A stretch of 64,000 nt of DNA. Source: Pseudomonas congelans (GTDB lineage Bacteria > Pseudomonadota > Gammaproteobacteria > Pseudomonadales > Pseudomonadaceae). The notes beneath the pieces were generated by a model. The model was given only the letters and a program-made list of their open reading frames with translations. It was not told the DNA's origin and did not search any database. The stretch spans positions 186,001 through 250,000 of the forward strand of contig NZ_FNJH01000006.1 in assembly GCF_900103225.1 (NCBI RefSeq), written 5' to 3'. This document shows positions 16,340 through 26,977 of this stretch, in pieces. Position 1 is the first letter of the stretch; the number at the start of each line of letters is the position of its first letter. The translations under genes and the position numbers were made by a program.

Positions 16340-16348
16340 TGCTATAGT
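16340..16348 (+). promoter_or_regulatory. Extended -10 promoter candidate for the DUF1820 gene
   Basis: TGC-TATAGT (16340-16348) is an extended -10 element 40 bases before the ATG at 16388. No good -35 hexamer is seen at 17 bases, which is acceptable for extended -10 promoters. Confidence 0.5.
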
Positions 16349-16387
16349 CCGTGCCCCTTTTTCATCTCTGATCGTTACCCGCCCGTT

Positions 16388-16714
16388 ATGACCAAACGCG
16401 AAGCTCCAATCTACAAGGTGATTTTCCTCAACCAGGGACAGGTGTTCGAGATGTACGCCAAGCAGATCTACCAAAGTGATCTGTGGGGCTTTCTGGAAGT
16501 TGAAGAATTCGTCTTCGGCGAGCGCACGACCGTTGTGGTGGACCCGAGCGAAGAGAAGCTCAAGGCCCAGTTCGAAGGTGTGGTGCGCAGTTTTGTGCCG
16601 ATGCATTCGATTGTGCGCATTGATGAAGTCGAGCGCATGGGCACGCCGAAGATCAGTGAAGCGCGCGGCACCAGCAATGTGATGCCGTTCCCCATGCCGA
16701 TGCCGGAAAAGTAA
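16388..16714 (+). CDS. DUF1820 family protein
   Basis: A 108-residue soluble protein (MTKREAPIYKVIFLNQGQVFEMYAKQ) matching the DUF1820 family of small proteins found in pseudomonads and related gammaproteobacteria. No function has been established to my knowledge. The C-terminal tail is rich in Pro and Met (NVMPFPMPMPEK). Preceded by a plausible extended -10 promoter, and convergent with a Sel1-repeat gene, with a 9-bp stem-loop at 16737-16765 between them. Confidence 0.85.
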   Translation: MTKREAPIYKVIFLNQGQVFEMYAKQIYQSDLWGFLEVEEFVFGERTTVVVDPSEEKLKAQFEGVVRSFVPMHSIVRIDEVERMGTPKISEARGTSNVMPFPMPMPEK

Positions 16715-16736
16715 GCGTTGCAGGTTTGAATCGCGA

Positions 16737-16765
16737 TTGCCCTGAGAAATTTCTGATCAGGGCAA
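16737..16765. terminator. Possible bidirectional terminator hairpin
   Basis: TTGCCCTGA (16737-16745) pairs with TCAGGGCAA (16757-16765) around an 11-nt loop, between convergent genes and overlapping the stop codon of the Sel1 gene. No T-run, so efficiency is doubtful. Confidence 0.4.
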
Positions 16766-17305
16766 CGGAGAGAACGGACTGCGCCCTTCGGCGGTCTGCA
16801 ATTCAAGCAGGTATTTGCGGAAAATCTGCCCGAGTACCTGAGTGGCCACTTCGAGCTCGTCACGCTGCATCTTCGCCGAAACTTCGTCGGCAGCGTCCAG
16901 CGCCTCTTCCGAACCGTTGACCGCAGCCATCTTCAGCACGATGTACGCCTGAATGTTGTTGGCCTGCACACCCTCGCCACGGCTGAACATCAAGCCCAGC
17001 TGATATTGCGCCTGGGCATGGCCCTGCAGCGAAGCCTGCTCGAAATAATTCAGCGCCTGCGGCAAATCGCGAGGTGCATTTTTGCCCTCGTAATAGAACT
17101 CACCCAACTCGTACTGCGCCTGCGCGTCCCCACCCTTGGCGGCCTGCTGACAGGCTTCGAGCGCTGCAGGCAGGTTTTCTGGCTGGGTATTGAGGGTGCA
17201 ACGACCCATCGCCGGGACTAACAACGAGTTGCCGCCGGCAGTTGCCAGCAGGGGATAGACAAGCAACAGGCAGCCCAATACAAGGGTGCGGCCGGTGCGG
17301 TTCAT
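16757..17305 (-). CDS. Exported Sel1/TPR-like repeat protein
   Basis: A 182-residue protein with an N-terminal signal peptide (residues 1-23, ending LLATAGG) and two Sel1-like repeats, about residues 60-95 and 96-131, each with the AQAQYxLGxxY pattern. Such proteins are usually periplasmic adaptors. Cys36 and Cys52 could form a disulphide. By gene order it corresponds to a hypothetical gene beside hemL in P. aeruginosa. The 296 bases between it and hemL carry no gene that I can support; an inverted repeat at 17552-17559/17583-17590 is weak. Confidence 0.8.
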   Translation of the reverse strand: MNRTGRTLVLGCLLLVYPLLATAGGNSLLVPAMGRCTLNTQPENLPAALEACQQAAKGGDAQAQYELGEFYYEGKNAPRDLPQALNYFEQASLQGHAQAQYQLGLMFSRGEGVQANNIQAYIVLKMAAVNGSEEALDAADEVSAKMQRDELEVATQVLGQIFRKYLLELQTAEGRSPFSPLP

Positions 17306-17601
17306 GGGAGTCGACTTACCTCTGAAAAAGGTGCGGGCATGCCCGACCAGCTAAACGTGCTGGCTGCGCATTATGAAATAAGCAGAGCCAACCTTACAAA
17401 GTCTTTACGGATTTTCTGCTGCACGGCCTGAAAACATCCTTTTTTACGGGCGGATTACCTGAAAGAGGGGTGTCGTCAGCGTGTATGTGCCGCGTTCGCA
17501 TTGCATTGTAGAAGCAAAATACATACTTAACGTTCAGTTTCATTCGCAGTCATCACTCGCGCCGGTTCACTGACACCCTGCACGAGTGATGCCTGACGAG
17601 C

Positions 17602-18885
<1,284 letters not shown>

Positions 18886-19050
18886 GATCGGGTCTCTGCT
18901 TTGAAACGGGGAATTCGTGTCTACGCTGGGGTCAGCCGAGGCGGGCAGCTTCAGGGTGGGCTGCTTTATTGGGTGGCATGAGCCAGAGAAGGCGCAGGAA
19001 CGCGCACTATATCAAATGAAGCACGGCTGCGAATGAGGAACCACGTACTT

Positions 19051-19156
19051 GTGGGAGCGAGCTTGCTCGCGAAGTGGGCAATGCAGGCCCCGAAAATAAC
19101 GGGTCTAAACCATCGCCTTCGCGAGCAAGCGAAGCGTCGCCCGGCTCGCGCCCACA
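19051..19156. repeat. REP pair (BIME-like inverted repeat) between hemL and thiE
   Basis: Left arm GTGGGAGCGAGC-TTGCTCGCGAAG (19051-19074) and right arm TTCGCGAGCAAGCGAAGCG (19118-19136) with a GGCTCGCGCCCAC end (about 19144-19156). The arms are in opposite orientation around a spacer of about 43 bases. The right arm matches the arms at 48.6 and 53.4 kb. Confidence 0.85.
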
Positions 19157-19167
19157 GTGATTGCGCT

Positions 19168-19785
19168 CTACAGCAGCGCCGTGAATGCACGCGCCCGGCG
19201 CGTCACTTCCTGGGTATTCTCAGCGCCGAACAGGCCGTGCACCACGGCGAGCAGATCGGCCCCATGCTCGACCAGTTGCGGTGCGTTCTCCAGGGTAATC
19301 CCGCCAATCACTGCAATCGGCAGGTGGACCCTGGCACGTACCTGAGCGATCAGGTCCAGCGGCACTGCCGGGGCACCGGGCTTGGTCAGGGAATTGAAGA
19401 ACCTGCCAAATGCAACGTAGGTCGCGCCGTCAGCCTTGGCTTGCTCGGCCAATTCCACGCGGCCATGACAGGTGGCACCGACAATCGCCTTGTGCCCCAG
19501 CAGAGCGCGGGCATCGGGCAGCGAGCCGTCGGACTGTCCCAGGTGCACGCCCACCCCCAGGCGCGCAGCCAGCTCAGCGTCATCGTTGATGATCAGCCGG
19601 GTCTTGTAGCGTTCGCAGAGCTTGAGCAGTTCGGTCGCTTCGCGCAGACGGCGGGACTCGTCGCTGTTCTTGTCGCGGTATTGCAGCAGCGTCACGCCGC
19701 CGTCCAGCGCAGCTTCGACGTACGAAAGAAATTTCCCGGACAGCAACTGGCTGTCGGTGATGGCATACAGGCCACGCAGCTTCAT
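19168..19785 (-). CDS. thiE: Thiamine-phosphate synthase
   Basis: A 205-residue TIM-barrel enzyme that joins HMP-pyrophosphate and thiazole phosphate to give thiamine phosphate. Family segments seen: TLLQYRDKN (pyrophosphate-binding), INDD, GVHLGQSDG, GATCHG and IAVIGGI. I chose MKLRGLYAITDSQ at 19785 over the upstream Met in the 19818 frame, because it matches the family N-terminus and leaves 23 bases after thiD. Partner of thiD in one operon. Confidence 0.95.
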   Translation of the reverse strand: MKLRGLYAITDSQLLSGKFLSYVEAALDGGVTLLQYRDKNSDESRRLREATELLKLCERYKTRLIINDDAELAARLGVGVHLGQSDGSLPDARALLGHKAIVGATCHGRVELAEQAKADGATYVAFGRFFNSLTKPGAPAVPLDLIAQVRARVHLPIAVIGGITLENAPQLVEHGADLLAVVHGLFGAENTQEVTRRARAFTALL

Positions 19786-19808
19786 GAATCGACCCTCATG
19801 GCGATGTA

Positions 19809-20606
19809 TTACGAACAAAAATCCAGCGGCAGCCGACGTGGCACGAATTGCCCCCGGCCCAGCTGTTCGGCATCCCTCAGGGTGCGCCAGGTGTAGTCGA
19901 GTGCCGACTTCACCGCACTGACCAGTTCTTGCCCCTGAGCGATGCGCCCGGCCAGCGCGCTGGCCAGGGTACAGCCAGAGCCGTGATAGCTGCCGGGCAG
20001 ACGTTCGCAGACGAAGGTGTGCGTCTGGCCACCACGCAGGTACAGACGGTTATGGATTTGCTGTTCATCACCATGACCGCCAGTGATCAGCAGATATTCA
20101 CAAAACGGCAGTAGTTTGTCAGCGCATTCATCCGCAGTACCTTCGGGAAGTTCGGCAAGGATGCGGGCTTCCGGGAGGTTCGGGGTGGCGATGGTGGACA
20201 GTGGCAACAGGCGTTCGCGCATGGCGTAGCCGACCTCGTCCTTGCCCAGTCTGCCGCCGCCGCCAGCGCGCAACACCGGATCACAGACCATGGGCAAATG
20301 CGGGTGAGCCAGAAGCAGATCGACTACGGTATCGACCATTTCCAGTGAGCCCAGCATGCCCAGCTTGACGGCTGCTACGCTCGAATCATTGAGGACTGCA
20401 TTGGTTTGCGCCATCACCCATTCGCGATCCAGTACGCGGAAATCACTGACATTGACTGTGTCTTGCACCGTAAGCGCGGTAATGACCGGAGCGGCATGGC
20501 AGCCTTGGGCGAGCAGGGCTTCTATATCGGCCTGCATGCCGGCACCGCCACTGGGGTCGTGGCCGGACAGGCAAAGGACTACGGGGCGGGAGCTATAGAT
20601 ATTCAT
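19809..20606 (-). CDS. thiD: Hydroxymethylpyrimidine (phosphomethylpyrimidine) kinase
   Basis: A 265-residue ribokinase-fold enzyme that phosphorylates HMP and HMP-P in thiamine synthesis. GHDPSGGAG lies at residues 15-23 and the C-terminal anion-hole motif GSGCTLASALAG is present. The start at 20606 (MNIYSSRPVVLCLSG) is preferred to the upstream ATG at 20624. It leads a thiD-thiE pair. I see no TPP riboswitch-like sequence in the 365 bases between thiD and ladS. Confidence 0.95.
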   Translation of the reverse strand: MNIYSSRPVVLCLSGHDPSGGAGMQADIEALLAQGCHAAPVITALTVQDTVNVSDFRVLDREWVMAQTNAVLNDSSVAAVKLGMLGSLEMVDTVVDLLLAHPHLPMVCDPVLRAGGGGRLGKDEVGYAMRERLLPLSTIATPNLPEARILAELPEGTADECADKLLPFCEYLLITGGHGDEQQIHNRLYLRGGQTHTFVCERLPGSYHGSGCTLASALAGRIAQGQELVSAVKSALDYTWRTLRDAEQLGRGQFVPRRLPLDFCS

Positions 20607-20971
20607 GGTGCGCGAGCTTATCACTAAACCTTTCGCGGGCCGCTCGGGGTGCCGGTTTTTTCTTGCGGATCGAGGTCAGTCGTCGACAACGGCAGGCTCG
20701 ACAAAACCTTAAAAAGTACTCATGTTTGCTCTGCAGTCACCGATATAGAGCTATTGCCTTGATTTTGATCACGATACTGTCTTTAAGTTATTAGCGGCTA
20801 TGCTTGGTTAGCAAGGCGGACGAATCACGGTCAGGATTCTTACTGATGTCTGCCGGTACATGTGCACGTTCAATGGTCTGTTTGAATCATTAGCCTGTTT
20901 CAAGGATAGAAATTTGCGGGACGTCGTAATCAATGGATGGATTGAACGCGACGACCTACCTTGGGGCTTCA

Positions 20972-22966
20972 ATGCGCTATCTGCTGATCATTCTGGCTCT
21001 TTGGCTGCCGTTGCAGAGTCATGCCGTCGAGCTCGATGAAAACACTCGTTTTCTGCCGTTGGGCCGTGCCATTCAGGTATTCGAAGACCCGACCGGCGAG
21101 GCGACCATCGAAAGCGTCAGCGCTGCGGCTCACGCCGGTGCCTTTCAGCCCGTGCCTGCCGGGACCTTCAACGCCGGGTATTCGCGTTCCGCCTTCTGGC
21201 TGAAAGTCGAGCTGACCTATCGCCCGACCGATGCAAGCATCCATAACGACTGGCTGCTGGAACTGGCCTATCCGCCAATGGACCACATTGACTTCTACGG
21301 CCCGGATGCCGACGGGCAGCCCACTCGCGCCTGGCATACCGGCGATATGTTGCCGTTCTCCAGCCGTCAGTTCGCCCAGAACAACTACCTCTTCCAGTTG
21401 GACCTGCCGCCTGGCCAGACGCGAACCCTGTACATGCGTATTCGCAGCGAAGGCGCCGTTCAGGCACCGCTCTACCTCTGGTCCACCCATGCCTATCTGG
21501 ATGCGCAGCCCTCCAAGGTTTACGTCTTCGGTCTGATCTACGGCGTGCTTCTGGGCATGCTGGTCTACAACCTGTTTATCTACCTCAGCGTTCGTGAGGT
21601 GGATTACCTGTATTACCTGCTGTACGTCGCCTCGTTCGGGCTTTACCAGATGTCGATCAACGGGGTTGCCATCGAATACCTGTGGCCCGACAGCCCCTGG
21701 TGGGCGAATGCGTCGACCCCCTTCCTGATATCGCTGGCGACGTTATTCGCGTGCCAGTTTTCGCGCAGCTTTCTGGGCACGGCACAACTGAGCCGCTGGC
21801 TGGACCGGCTGCTGCTGGCGGTCATCGGCGCTGCCGTACTGGTCATGGGCATGGCCTTGTTCCTCAGCTACGGGCCGGCCCTGCGCGGCGCGGCTCAGCT
21901 GGTCATGGCGGGCGCCGTGACGATCTACCTGGCGGGTATCGTTGCGGTCATCAAAGGTGAGCGGGTCGGGCGCTACTTTGTGCTCGCCTGGTCGGTGTTC
22001 ATGGTCAGCGGACTGATCTTCGGCTTGATGCTGCTCGGCTATCTGCCCAATACCTTCCTGACCATGTACGCCTCGCACATCGGCACGGTGCTGGAAATGG
22101 CGTTCCTGTCGATGGCGCTGGCCGACCGTATCAACCACGCCCGCAGGCAGCAGGCGCAAACCTTGCTGGCTGCCGGTCAGGATCTGGAGCGTCTCAACCA
22201 GCAACTGGCCAACAGTAATCGGCTGAAGGACGAGTTCCTCGCCACGCTCACTCATGAACTGCGCACGCCGATGAACGGGGTGATCGGATCGCTGGAGGTC
22301 ATGCAGACGCTGGACATGGACGACGAAGTCGAGATGTATCAGCAAACCGCTGCCAGTTCGGCGCGCGACATGATGAGCATGATCAACGGCATCCTGACCC
22401 TCACTGAGTTGCAGGCCGGTGTGCTGTACGCCGACTGCGAGTCGTTTGCGCCCAAGGATCTGGCCGACAGGCTGGCGGAGCGCTTCAGCGGCGCGGCTCA
22501 TGCCAAGGGCCTGATATTGACGCTCGATCTGGACGATAAACTGCCGCCGAGCCTTCGCGGCGACGCGAGCAAGCTCTACCAGTGCATCGAGTGCCTGGTG
22601 GACAACGCCATCAAGTTCACCCGAAAGGGCGCAGTGCAGGTGCGTTTCAGTGGTCATCCGCAGGACCTGGAGCGCCTGTACCTGCGGGTCGAAGTAATGG
22701 ACAGCGGTATCGGCTTCAGCCGCCTGGACGAAGCCCGGCTGTATCAGCATTTCTTTCAGGTCGATGGCTCCATGACCCGCGAATACGGCGGGCTGGGCAT
22801 CGGTCTGGCGATCTGCCGGAAACTGGTCGAGTTGCAGGGTGGCGAGCTGAGTCATCGTTCCGAACCCGGCAAGGGCAGCTGTTTTACGCTGAGCGTCCCG
22901 ATGCTGATGGTCGTGCCGGGCGCAGTGCGCAGAGCGCCTGAACTCAAGGCTCAATGGGGTATATAA
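20972..22966 (+). CDS. ladS: LadS-type 7TMR-DISM sensor histidine kinase lacking a receiver domain
   Basis: A 664-residue inner-membrane kinase. Signal peptide 1-18, a periplasmic DISMED2 domain (about 25-175), seven transmembrane helices (about 182-385), then HisKA with His428 in FLATLTHELRTPMNG. The ATPase domain has N-box Asn545 (VDNAIKFT), DSGIGF (577-582) and GLGIGLAI (607-614). Gene order (thiD upstream, acyl-CoA dehydrogenase and amn downstream) is that of P. aeruginosa ladS, which acts in the GacS/RetS network controlling small RNAs, biofilm and virulence. P. aeruginosa LadS ends in a receiver domain; this protein stops 20 or so residues after the ATPase domain. I prefer the ATG at 20972 (direct signal peptide); 20933 is an alternative. 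Confidence 0.88.
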   Translation: MRYLLIILALWLPLQSHAVELDENTRFLPLGRAIQVFEDPTGEATIESVSAAAHAGAFQPVPAGTFNAGYSRSAFWLKVELTYRPTDASIHNDWLLELAYPPMDHIDFYGPDADGQPTRAWHTGDMLPFSSRQFAQNNYLFQLDLPPGQTRTLYMRIRSEGAVQAPLYLWSTHAYLDAQPSKVYVFGLIYGVLLGMLVYNLFIYLSVREVDYLYYLLYVASFGLYQMSINGVAIEYLWPDSPWWANASTPFLISLATLFACQFSRSFLGTAQLSRWLDRLLLAVIGAAVLVMGMALFLSYGPALRGAAQLVMAGAVTIYLAGIVAVIKGERVGRYFVLAWSVFMVSGLIFGLMLLGYLPNTFLTMYASHIGTVLEMAFLSMALADRINHARRQQAQTLLAAGQDLERLNQQLANSNRLKDEFLATLTHELRTPMNGVIGSLEVMQTLDMDDEVEMYQQTAASSARDMMSMINGILTLTELQAGVLYADCESFAPKDLADRLAERFSGAAHAKGLILTLDLDDKLPPSLRGDASKLYQCIECLVDNAIKFTRKGAVQVRFSGHPQDLERLYLRVEVMDSGIGFSRLDEARLYQHFFQVDGSMTREYGGLGIGLAICRKLVELQGGELSHRSEPGKGSCFTLSVPMLMVVPGAVRRAPELKAQWGI

Positions 22967-23086
22967 GCCGCCTTATAGCGTCATCAGCTGAAAGCTCAGA
23001 CAGTTAGGCGGCTACGGCACTTTTGCGATGGCCGGGGGCGTGATTCACTGTGTGCACGTTGCGTGTACTCAGGCAGGAGATGACTC

Positions 23087-24736
23087 ATGAACCTGAATCA
23101 ATTCGCCGAAACCCACGAAGTCACCAATCAACCGCCGCCGCTCGACGGGGCAAACCTCTACCGTATCGACGTGCCGCTTCAGGAGTGGAGCAGACGATTC
23201 GGTGCGGGCTGGGCGCAGCCGCGCATCGACGCCTATGGTGCGCTGGCAGGGGGGCCGCTGATGGCGGCCGGCTTTCTGGCCAATCAGCACAAGCCCGAGT
23301 TTGTCAGCCATGACCGCTACGGGCACCGCATCGATCTGGTCGAATTCCACCCGGCGTATCACCAGTTGATGAGCACGGCCATCGAGCACGGCATTCCATC
23401 TTTGCCATGGACCGATCCGCAGCCCGGTGCGCAGGTGGCACGCGCGGCCATGAGTTATCTGCATACCCAGGCAGAGCCCGGCAGCGGCTGTCCGCTGACC
23501 ATGACCTTCGCTAGCGTTCCTGCGCTCAGGCTGCAGCCGGACCTGGCTGAAATCTGGCTGCCCAAGGTGCTGTCGACTGAGTACGATCCACGTAACGCAG
23601 GCATTGCACACAAGCGTGGCGCGACCATCGGCATGGCCATGACCGAGAAGCAGGGCGGCACCGACGTGCGTGCCAATACCACTCGTGCGTTCCCGGTGGG
23701 CGCAGGTGGTCCCGGCCAGGCCTACGAGCTGGTCGGGCACAAATGGTTCTGCTCGGCACCCATGTGCGATGCATTCCTGACCCTGGCGCAGACCGACAAG
23801 GGCCTCAGCTGTTTTCTGCTGCCGCGCCACCGGCCGGACGACACCCGTAACGAGTTCTACATTCAGCGCCTGAAAAACAAGCTCGGCAATTGGTCCAACG
23901 CATCCAGCGAGGTCGAGTTTCGCGGCGCGCTGGCATGGATGATCGGTGAGGAAGGGCGCGGCGTGCCGGCCATCATCGAAATGGTCGCCATGACCCGTTT
24001 CGACTGCATGATCGGCTCCAGTGCCCTGATGCGTCAGGCGCTGACTCAGGCTACCCACCATTGCGCGCACCGTGCGGTCAGTGGCCGGTTGCTGGCCGAA
24101 CAGGCGTTGATGCAGAACGTGCTGGCTGACCTGGCGCTGGAAAGCGAGGCCGCGCTGGCCCTGACCCTTCGGATGGGGCGCGCGCTTGACCACCTGGATG
24201 ATGATCACGAAAAGCGTTTTGTGCGTCTGGTCACGGCAGTGGGCAAGTACTGGATCTGCAAGCGCGCCCCGGCCATGATCAACGAAGCCGCCGAGTGCCT
24301 GGGCGGCGCCGGTTATGTCGAGGACAGCATTCTGCCCCGCTTGTACCGCGAGGCGCCGGTCAACTCGACATGGGAAGGCTCTGGCAACGTGCAATGCCTG
24401 GATGTGCTGCGAACCCTGTCCAAAGAGCCCGGCGCGCTTGATGCGCTGTTCGACGAATTGGGCGACGGGCATGGCGACCGGCATCTGGCGGCGCACATCG
24501 GCAAGCTCAAGGCCGCGTTTCAGGACACCGGCGACCTTCAGTACCGCGCCCGCCAACTGACCGAAGACATCGCCATCGCCTTGCAGGGCAAGTTGCTGCT
24601 GGAAGCGGGTAACGCGGCGGTCAGTGACGGCTTCATTGCTGGTCGGCTGGTGTCCGGCGGGCGGGTGTATGGCGCATTGCCCAGAGGCGTTGACGTCGAA
24701 ACATTGCTGCAAAGGTCCTCGCCGCAGGTGGCATGA
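23087..24736 (+). CDS. AidB-like acyl-CoA dehydrogenase
   Basis: A 549-residue flavoprotein of the AidB branch of acyl-CoA dehydrogenases. The N-terminal AidB-type domain (TNQPPPLDGANLYRID) precedes the FAD-binding core with GMAMTEKQGGTDVRAN and the C-terminal helical domain with GGAGYVEDSILPRLYRE and TWEGSGNVQCLD. E. coli AidB is induced by alkylation and shows weak isovaleryl-CoA dehydrogenase activity; the physiological substrate here is not known. It follows ladS by 120 bases and precedes amn by 52, on the same strand. Confidence 0.9.
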   Translation: MNLNQFAETHEVTNQPPPLDGANLYRIDVPLQEWSRRFGAGWAQPRIDAYGALAGGPLMAAGFLANQHKPEFVSHDRYGHRIDLVEFHPAYHQLMSTAIEHGIPSLPWTDPQPGAQVARAAMSYLHTQAEPGSGCPLTMTFASVPALRLQPDLAEIWLPKVLSTEYDPRNAGIAHKRGATIGMAMTEKQGGTDVRANTTRAFPVGAGGPGQAYELVGHKWFCSAPMCDAFLTLAQTDKGLSCFLLPRHRPDDTRNEFYIQRLKNKLGNWSNASSEVEFRGALAWMIGEEGRGVPAIIEMVAMTRFDCMIGSSALMRQALTQATHHCAHRAVSGRLLAEQALMQNVLADLALESEAALALTLRMGRALDHLDDDHEKRFVRLVTAVGKYWICKRAPAMINEAAECLGGAGYVEDSILPRLYREAPVNSTWEGSGNVQCLDVLRTLSKEPGALDALFDELGDGHGDRHLAAHIGKLKAAFQDTGDLQYRARQLTEDIAIALQGKLLLEAGNAAVSDGFIAGRLVSGGRVYGALPRGVDVETLLQRSSPQVA

Positions 24737-24788
24737 GCACGCGAACCCGTTACGATGCACGTCTGCAAGATCAGACAGGACATGAATC

Positions 24789-26252
24789 GTGACCCAAGCC
24801 TTTGTTGTTGTCGACACCGCCGAGCAGGCTGTAGAGCGGCTCGCCGAGCTGCATGAACGCGCCACCAGCGCGTTGAGTCAGGCGCTCAAGCGCTACCTGA
24901 AAGACCGCGTCGAACCCACTGCCGAAGAGCGAGCGCAATTCAGCTACCCGGAACTGCGCCTGGTCTACAAATGCCAGGGCGAAGTGCCGGTGACCACGCG
25001 CGCCTACGCCAAGGTGCAGCTGCCGGGCACTTACAGCGTCACCGTCACGCAGCCCAAAGCCTTCAAAAAGTACCTGCTCGAACAACTTGTCCCGCTGATG
25101 AACGATTTCACCGTGACGGTCGAAGTCGGCATGAGCGAGCAGAGCATTCCTTATCCTTACGTGGTCGAGCAGGGCGACGAACTGGCCGGCACCGGCGTCA
25201 CCGCTGCGGCGCTGGCACGGGTGTTCCCGAGCACCGACCTGTCGGCTGCCACCGATGGTATTGCCGATGGTCTCTATGACTGGGCCAACGTCGACCCGCT
25301 GCCACTGGCGCTGTTCGACGCTGCGCGGGTGGATTTCTCGCTGCGCCGTCTGGTGCATTACACCGGCAGCGACTGGCGCCATGTGCAGCCGTGGATTCTA
25401 CTGACCAACTACCATCGCTATGTCGACCAGTTCATTCTGCATGGCCTGGAAAAGCTCCGCGAAGACCCGCGTTTCGTGCGCATGGTCCTGCCGGGTAACG
25501 TGGTCGTCGACAAGAGCATGGGCCAGGACGAAGCTCAGGCCATCGTCGCCAGCGTGGTCTGGCACCGCTATCAGATGCCGGCCTACCACCTGATCGCCGA
25601 AGACGGTCACGGCGTGACGCTGGTCAACATCGGCGTCGGCCCGTCCAACGCCAAGAACATCACGGATCACCTCGCGGTGCTGCGTCCGCATTGCTGGCTG
25701 ATGATCGGTCACTGCGGCGGCCTGCGTCAGTCGCAGACCATCGGCGATTACGTACTGGCCCATGCCTACATGCGTCGCGACGGTATTCTCGACCGTGTAC
25801 TGCCGCCGCACATCCCGATTCCGGCCTTGGCCGAAGTGCAGCTGGCCTTGCAGGAGTCGGCTGCGCAGATTACCGGCGAGCGCGGCGAAGAGCTCAAAAA
25901 GCGCCTGCGCACCGGTACGGTATTGACCTATGACGACCGTAACTGGGAATTGCGTTGGGCTCAGGAACGTCCGCTGATCAACCTGTCGCGTGCCGTGGCG
26001 GTCGACATGGAAAGTGGCACCATCGCCGCTCAGGGTTATCGCCTGCGTGTGCCTTACGGCACGTTGCTGTGCGTATCCGACAAGCCGTTGCACAGCGAAA
26101 TCAAGCTGCCGGGTTCGGCGAATGCGTTCTATGAGCGTGCGGTCAGCCAGCACTTGAAGATCGGCATCGCCGCGCTGGACCTGATGCGTACCCAACTGAA
26201 CTCGTTGCACTCGCGCAAACTGCGCAGCTTCGACGAGCCGCCATTCCGTTGA
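24789..26252 (+). CDS. amn: AMP nucleosidase
   Basis: A 487-residue enzyme that hydrolyses AMP to adenine and ribose 5-phosphate and so adjusts adenylate pools. An Amn-specific N-terminal domain (residues 1 to about 180) is followed by a purine-nucleoside-phosphorylase-like domain (VNIGVGPSNAKNITDH, GHCGGLRQSQ, AVDMESGTIAAQGYRLRVPYG). Length fits the E. coli enzyme. A terminator hairpin follows at 26285-26306. Confidence 0.96.
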   Translation: MTQAFVVVDTAEQAVERLAELHERATSALSQALKRYLKDRVEPTAEERAQFSYPELRLVYKCQGEVPVTTRAYAKVQLPGTYSVTVTQPKAFKKYLLEQLVPLMNDFTVTVEVGMSEQSIPYPYVVEQGDELAGTGVTAAALARVFPSTDLSAATDGIADGLYDWANVDPLPLALFDAARVDFSLRRLVHYTGSDWRHVQPWILLTNYHRYVDQFILHGLEKLREDPRFVRMVLPGNVVVDKSMGQDEAQAIVASVVWHRYQMPAYHLIAEDGHGVTLVNIGVGPSNAKNITDHLAVLRPHCWLMIGHCGGLRQSQTIGDYVLAHAYMRRDGILDRVLPPHIPIPALAEVQLALQESAAQITGERGEELKKRLRTGTVLTYDDRNWELRWAQERPLINLSRAVAVDMESGTIAAQGYRLRVPYGTLLCVSDKPLHSEIKLPGSANAFYERAVSQHLKIGIAALDLMRTQLNSLHSRKLRSFDEPPFR

Positions 26253-26284
26253 TGGCATGCCGTTAATAGATTGGTATTTGCACG

Positions 26285-26314
26285 AAGGGCTACTAAAGTG
26301 GCCCTTTCTGTTTT
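26285..26314 (+). terminator. Intrinsic terminator after amn
   Basis: AAGGGC (26285-26290) pairs with GCCCTT (26301-26306), extended inward by a further ACT/AGT pairing, and runs into a T-rich tail (TTCTGTTTT). Confidence 0.8.
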
Positions 26315-26331
26315 CCGATTGCTGAATTCTC

Positions 26332-26964
26332 ATGTCCCGCACCCAACGCCCCGTTTCCCGCCGTCCTGCTTCCAAACCGGCAGGCGCTGCCCGGCGTGTC
26401 GCCAAGGCGCCACCGGCCGAGCCGAAGCTGATCCTGTTCAACAAGCCTTTCGACGTGCTGACCCAGTTCAGCGATGAGGAAGGGCGGGCCACGCTTAAGG
26501 ACTTTATCAAAATCCCCGGCATCTATCCGGCCGGACGCCTGGATCGCGACAGCGAAGGTTTGCTGCTATTGACCAATGACGGCCAGTTGCAGGCGCGCAT
26601 TGCCGATCCTAAACACAAACTGGCCAAGACCTACTGGGTGCAGGTCGAAGGCGAGCCGAGCGATGAGCAGTTGCAGCAGTTGCGCGACGGTGTCCAGCTC
26701 AACGACGGGCCGACCTTGCCCGCCGAAGCGCGGCAGCTCGATGAACCGCAACTCTGGCCGCGCAATCCGCCCGTGCGCTTTCGCAAGAGTGTGCCGACAA
26801 GCTGGCTGGAACTGGTGATCAAGGAAGGGCGCAATCGGCAGGTGCGGCGCATGACCGCTGCCGTCGGCTTGCCGACCCTGCGGCTGGTGCGGGTCAGGAT
26901 TGGCGACTGGACGCTGGATGGCCTGGATCAGGGCCAGTATAGGGAAGTCGCCGCAAAACTGTAA
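26332..26964 (+). CDS. rluE: 23S rRNA pseudouridine synthase, RluE type
   Basis: A 210-residue enzyme of the RsuA/RluB/E/F family. The catalytic Asp71 lies in GRLDRDSEGLLLLTNDG; other family motifs are KTYWVQVEGEP and the C-terminal EGRNRQVRRM. No S4 domain is present, which with the short basic N-terminus (residues 1-30) points to RluE (modifying U2457 of 23S rRNA in E. coli). It lies 79 bases after amn, past a terminator, and is convergent with an Lrp-type regulator 13 bases away. Confidence 0.92.
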   Translation: MSRTQRPVSRRPASKPAGAARRVAKAPPAEPKLILFNKPFDVLTQFSDEEGRATLKDFIKIPGIYPAGRLDRDSEGLLLLTNDGQLQARIADPKHKLAKTYWVQVEGEPSDEQLQQLRDGVQLNDGPTLPAEARQLDEPQLWPRNPPVRFRKSVPTSWLELVIKEGRNRQVRRMTAAVGLPTLRLVRVRIGDWTLDGLDQGQYREVAAKL

Positions 26965-26977
26965 TGCCGGTGCTGGT

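Noticed and set aside
20607..20971. Possible TPP riboswitch upstream of thiD
   Set aside because: No recognisable thi-box pattern on the thiD strand; only AT-rich promoter-like sequence is seen.
23069..24865. 598-codon minus-strand frame opposite the acyl-CoA dehydrogenase gene
   Set aside because: Antisense shadow; the plus-strand protein has clear family motifs and a proper start.
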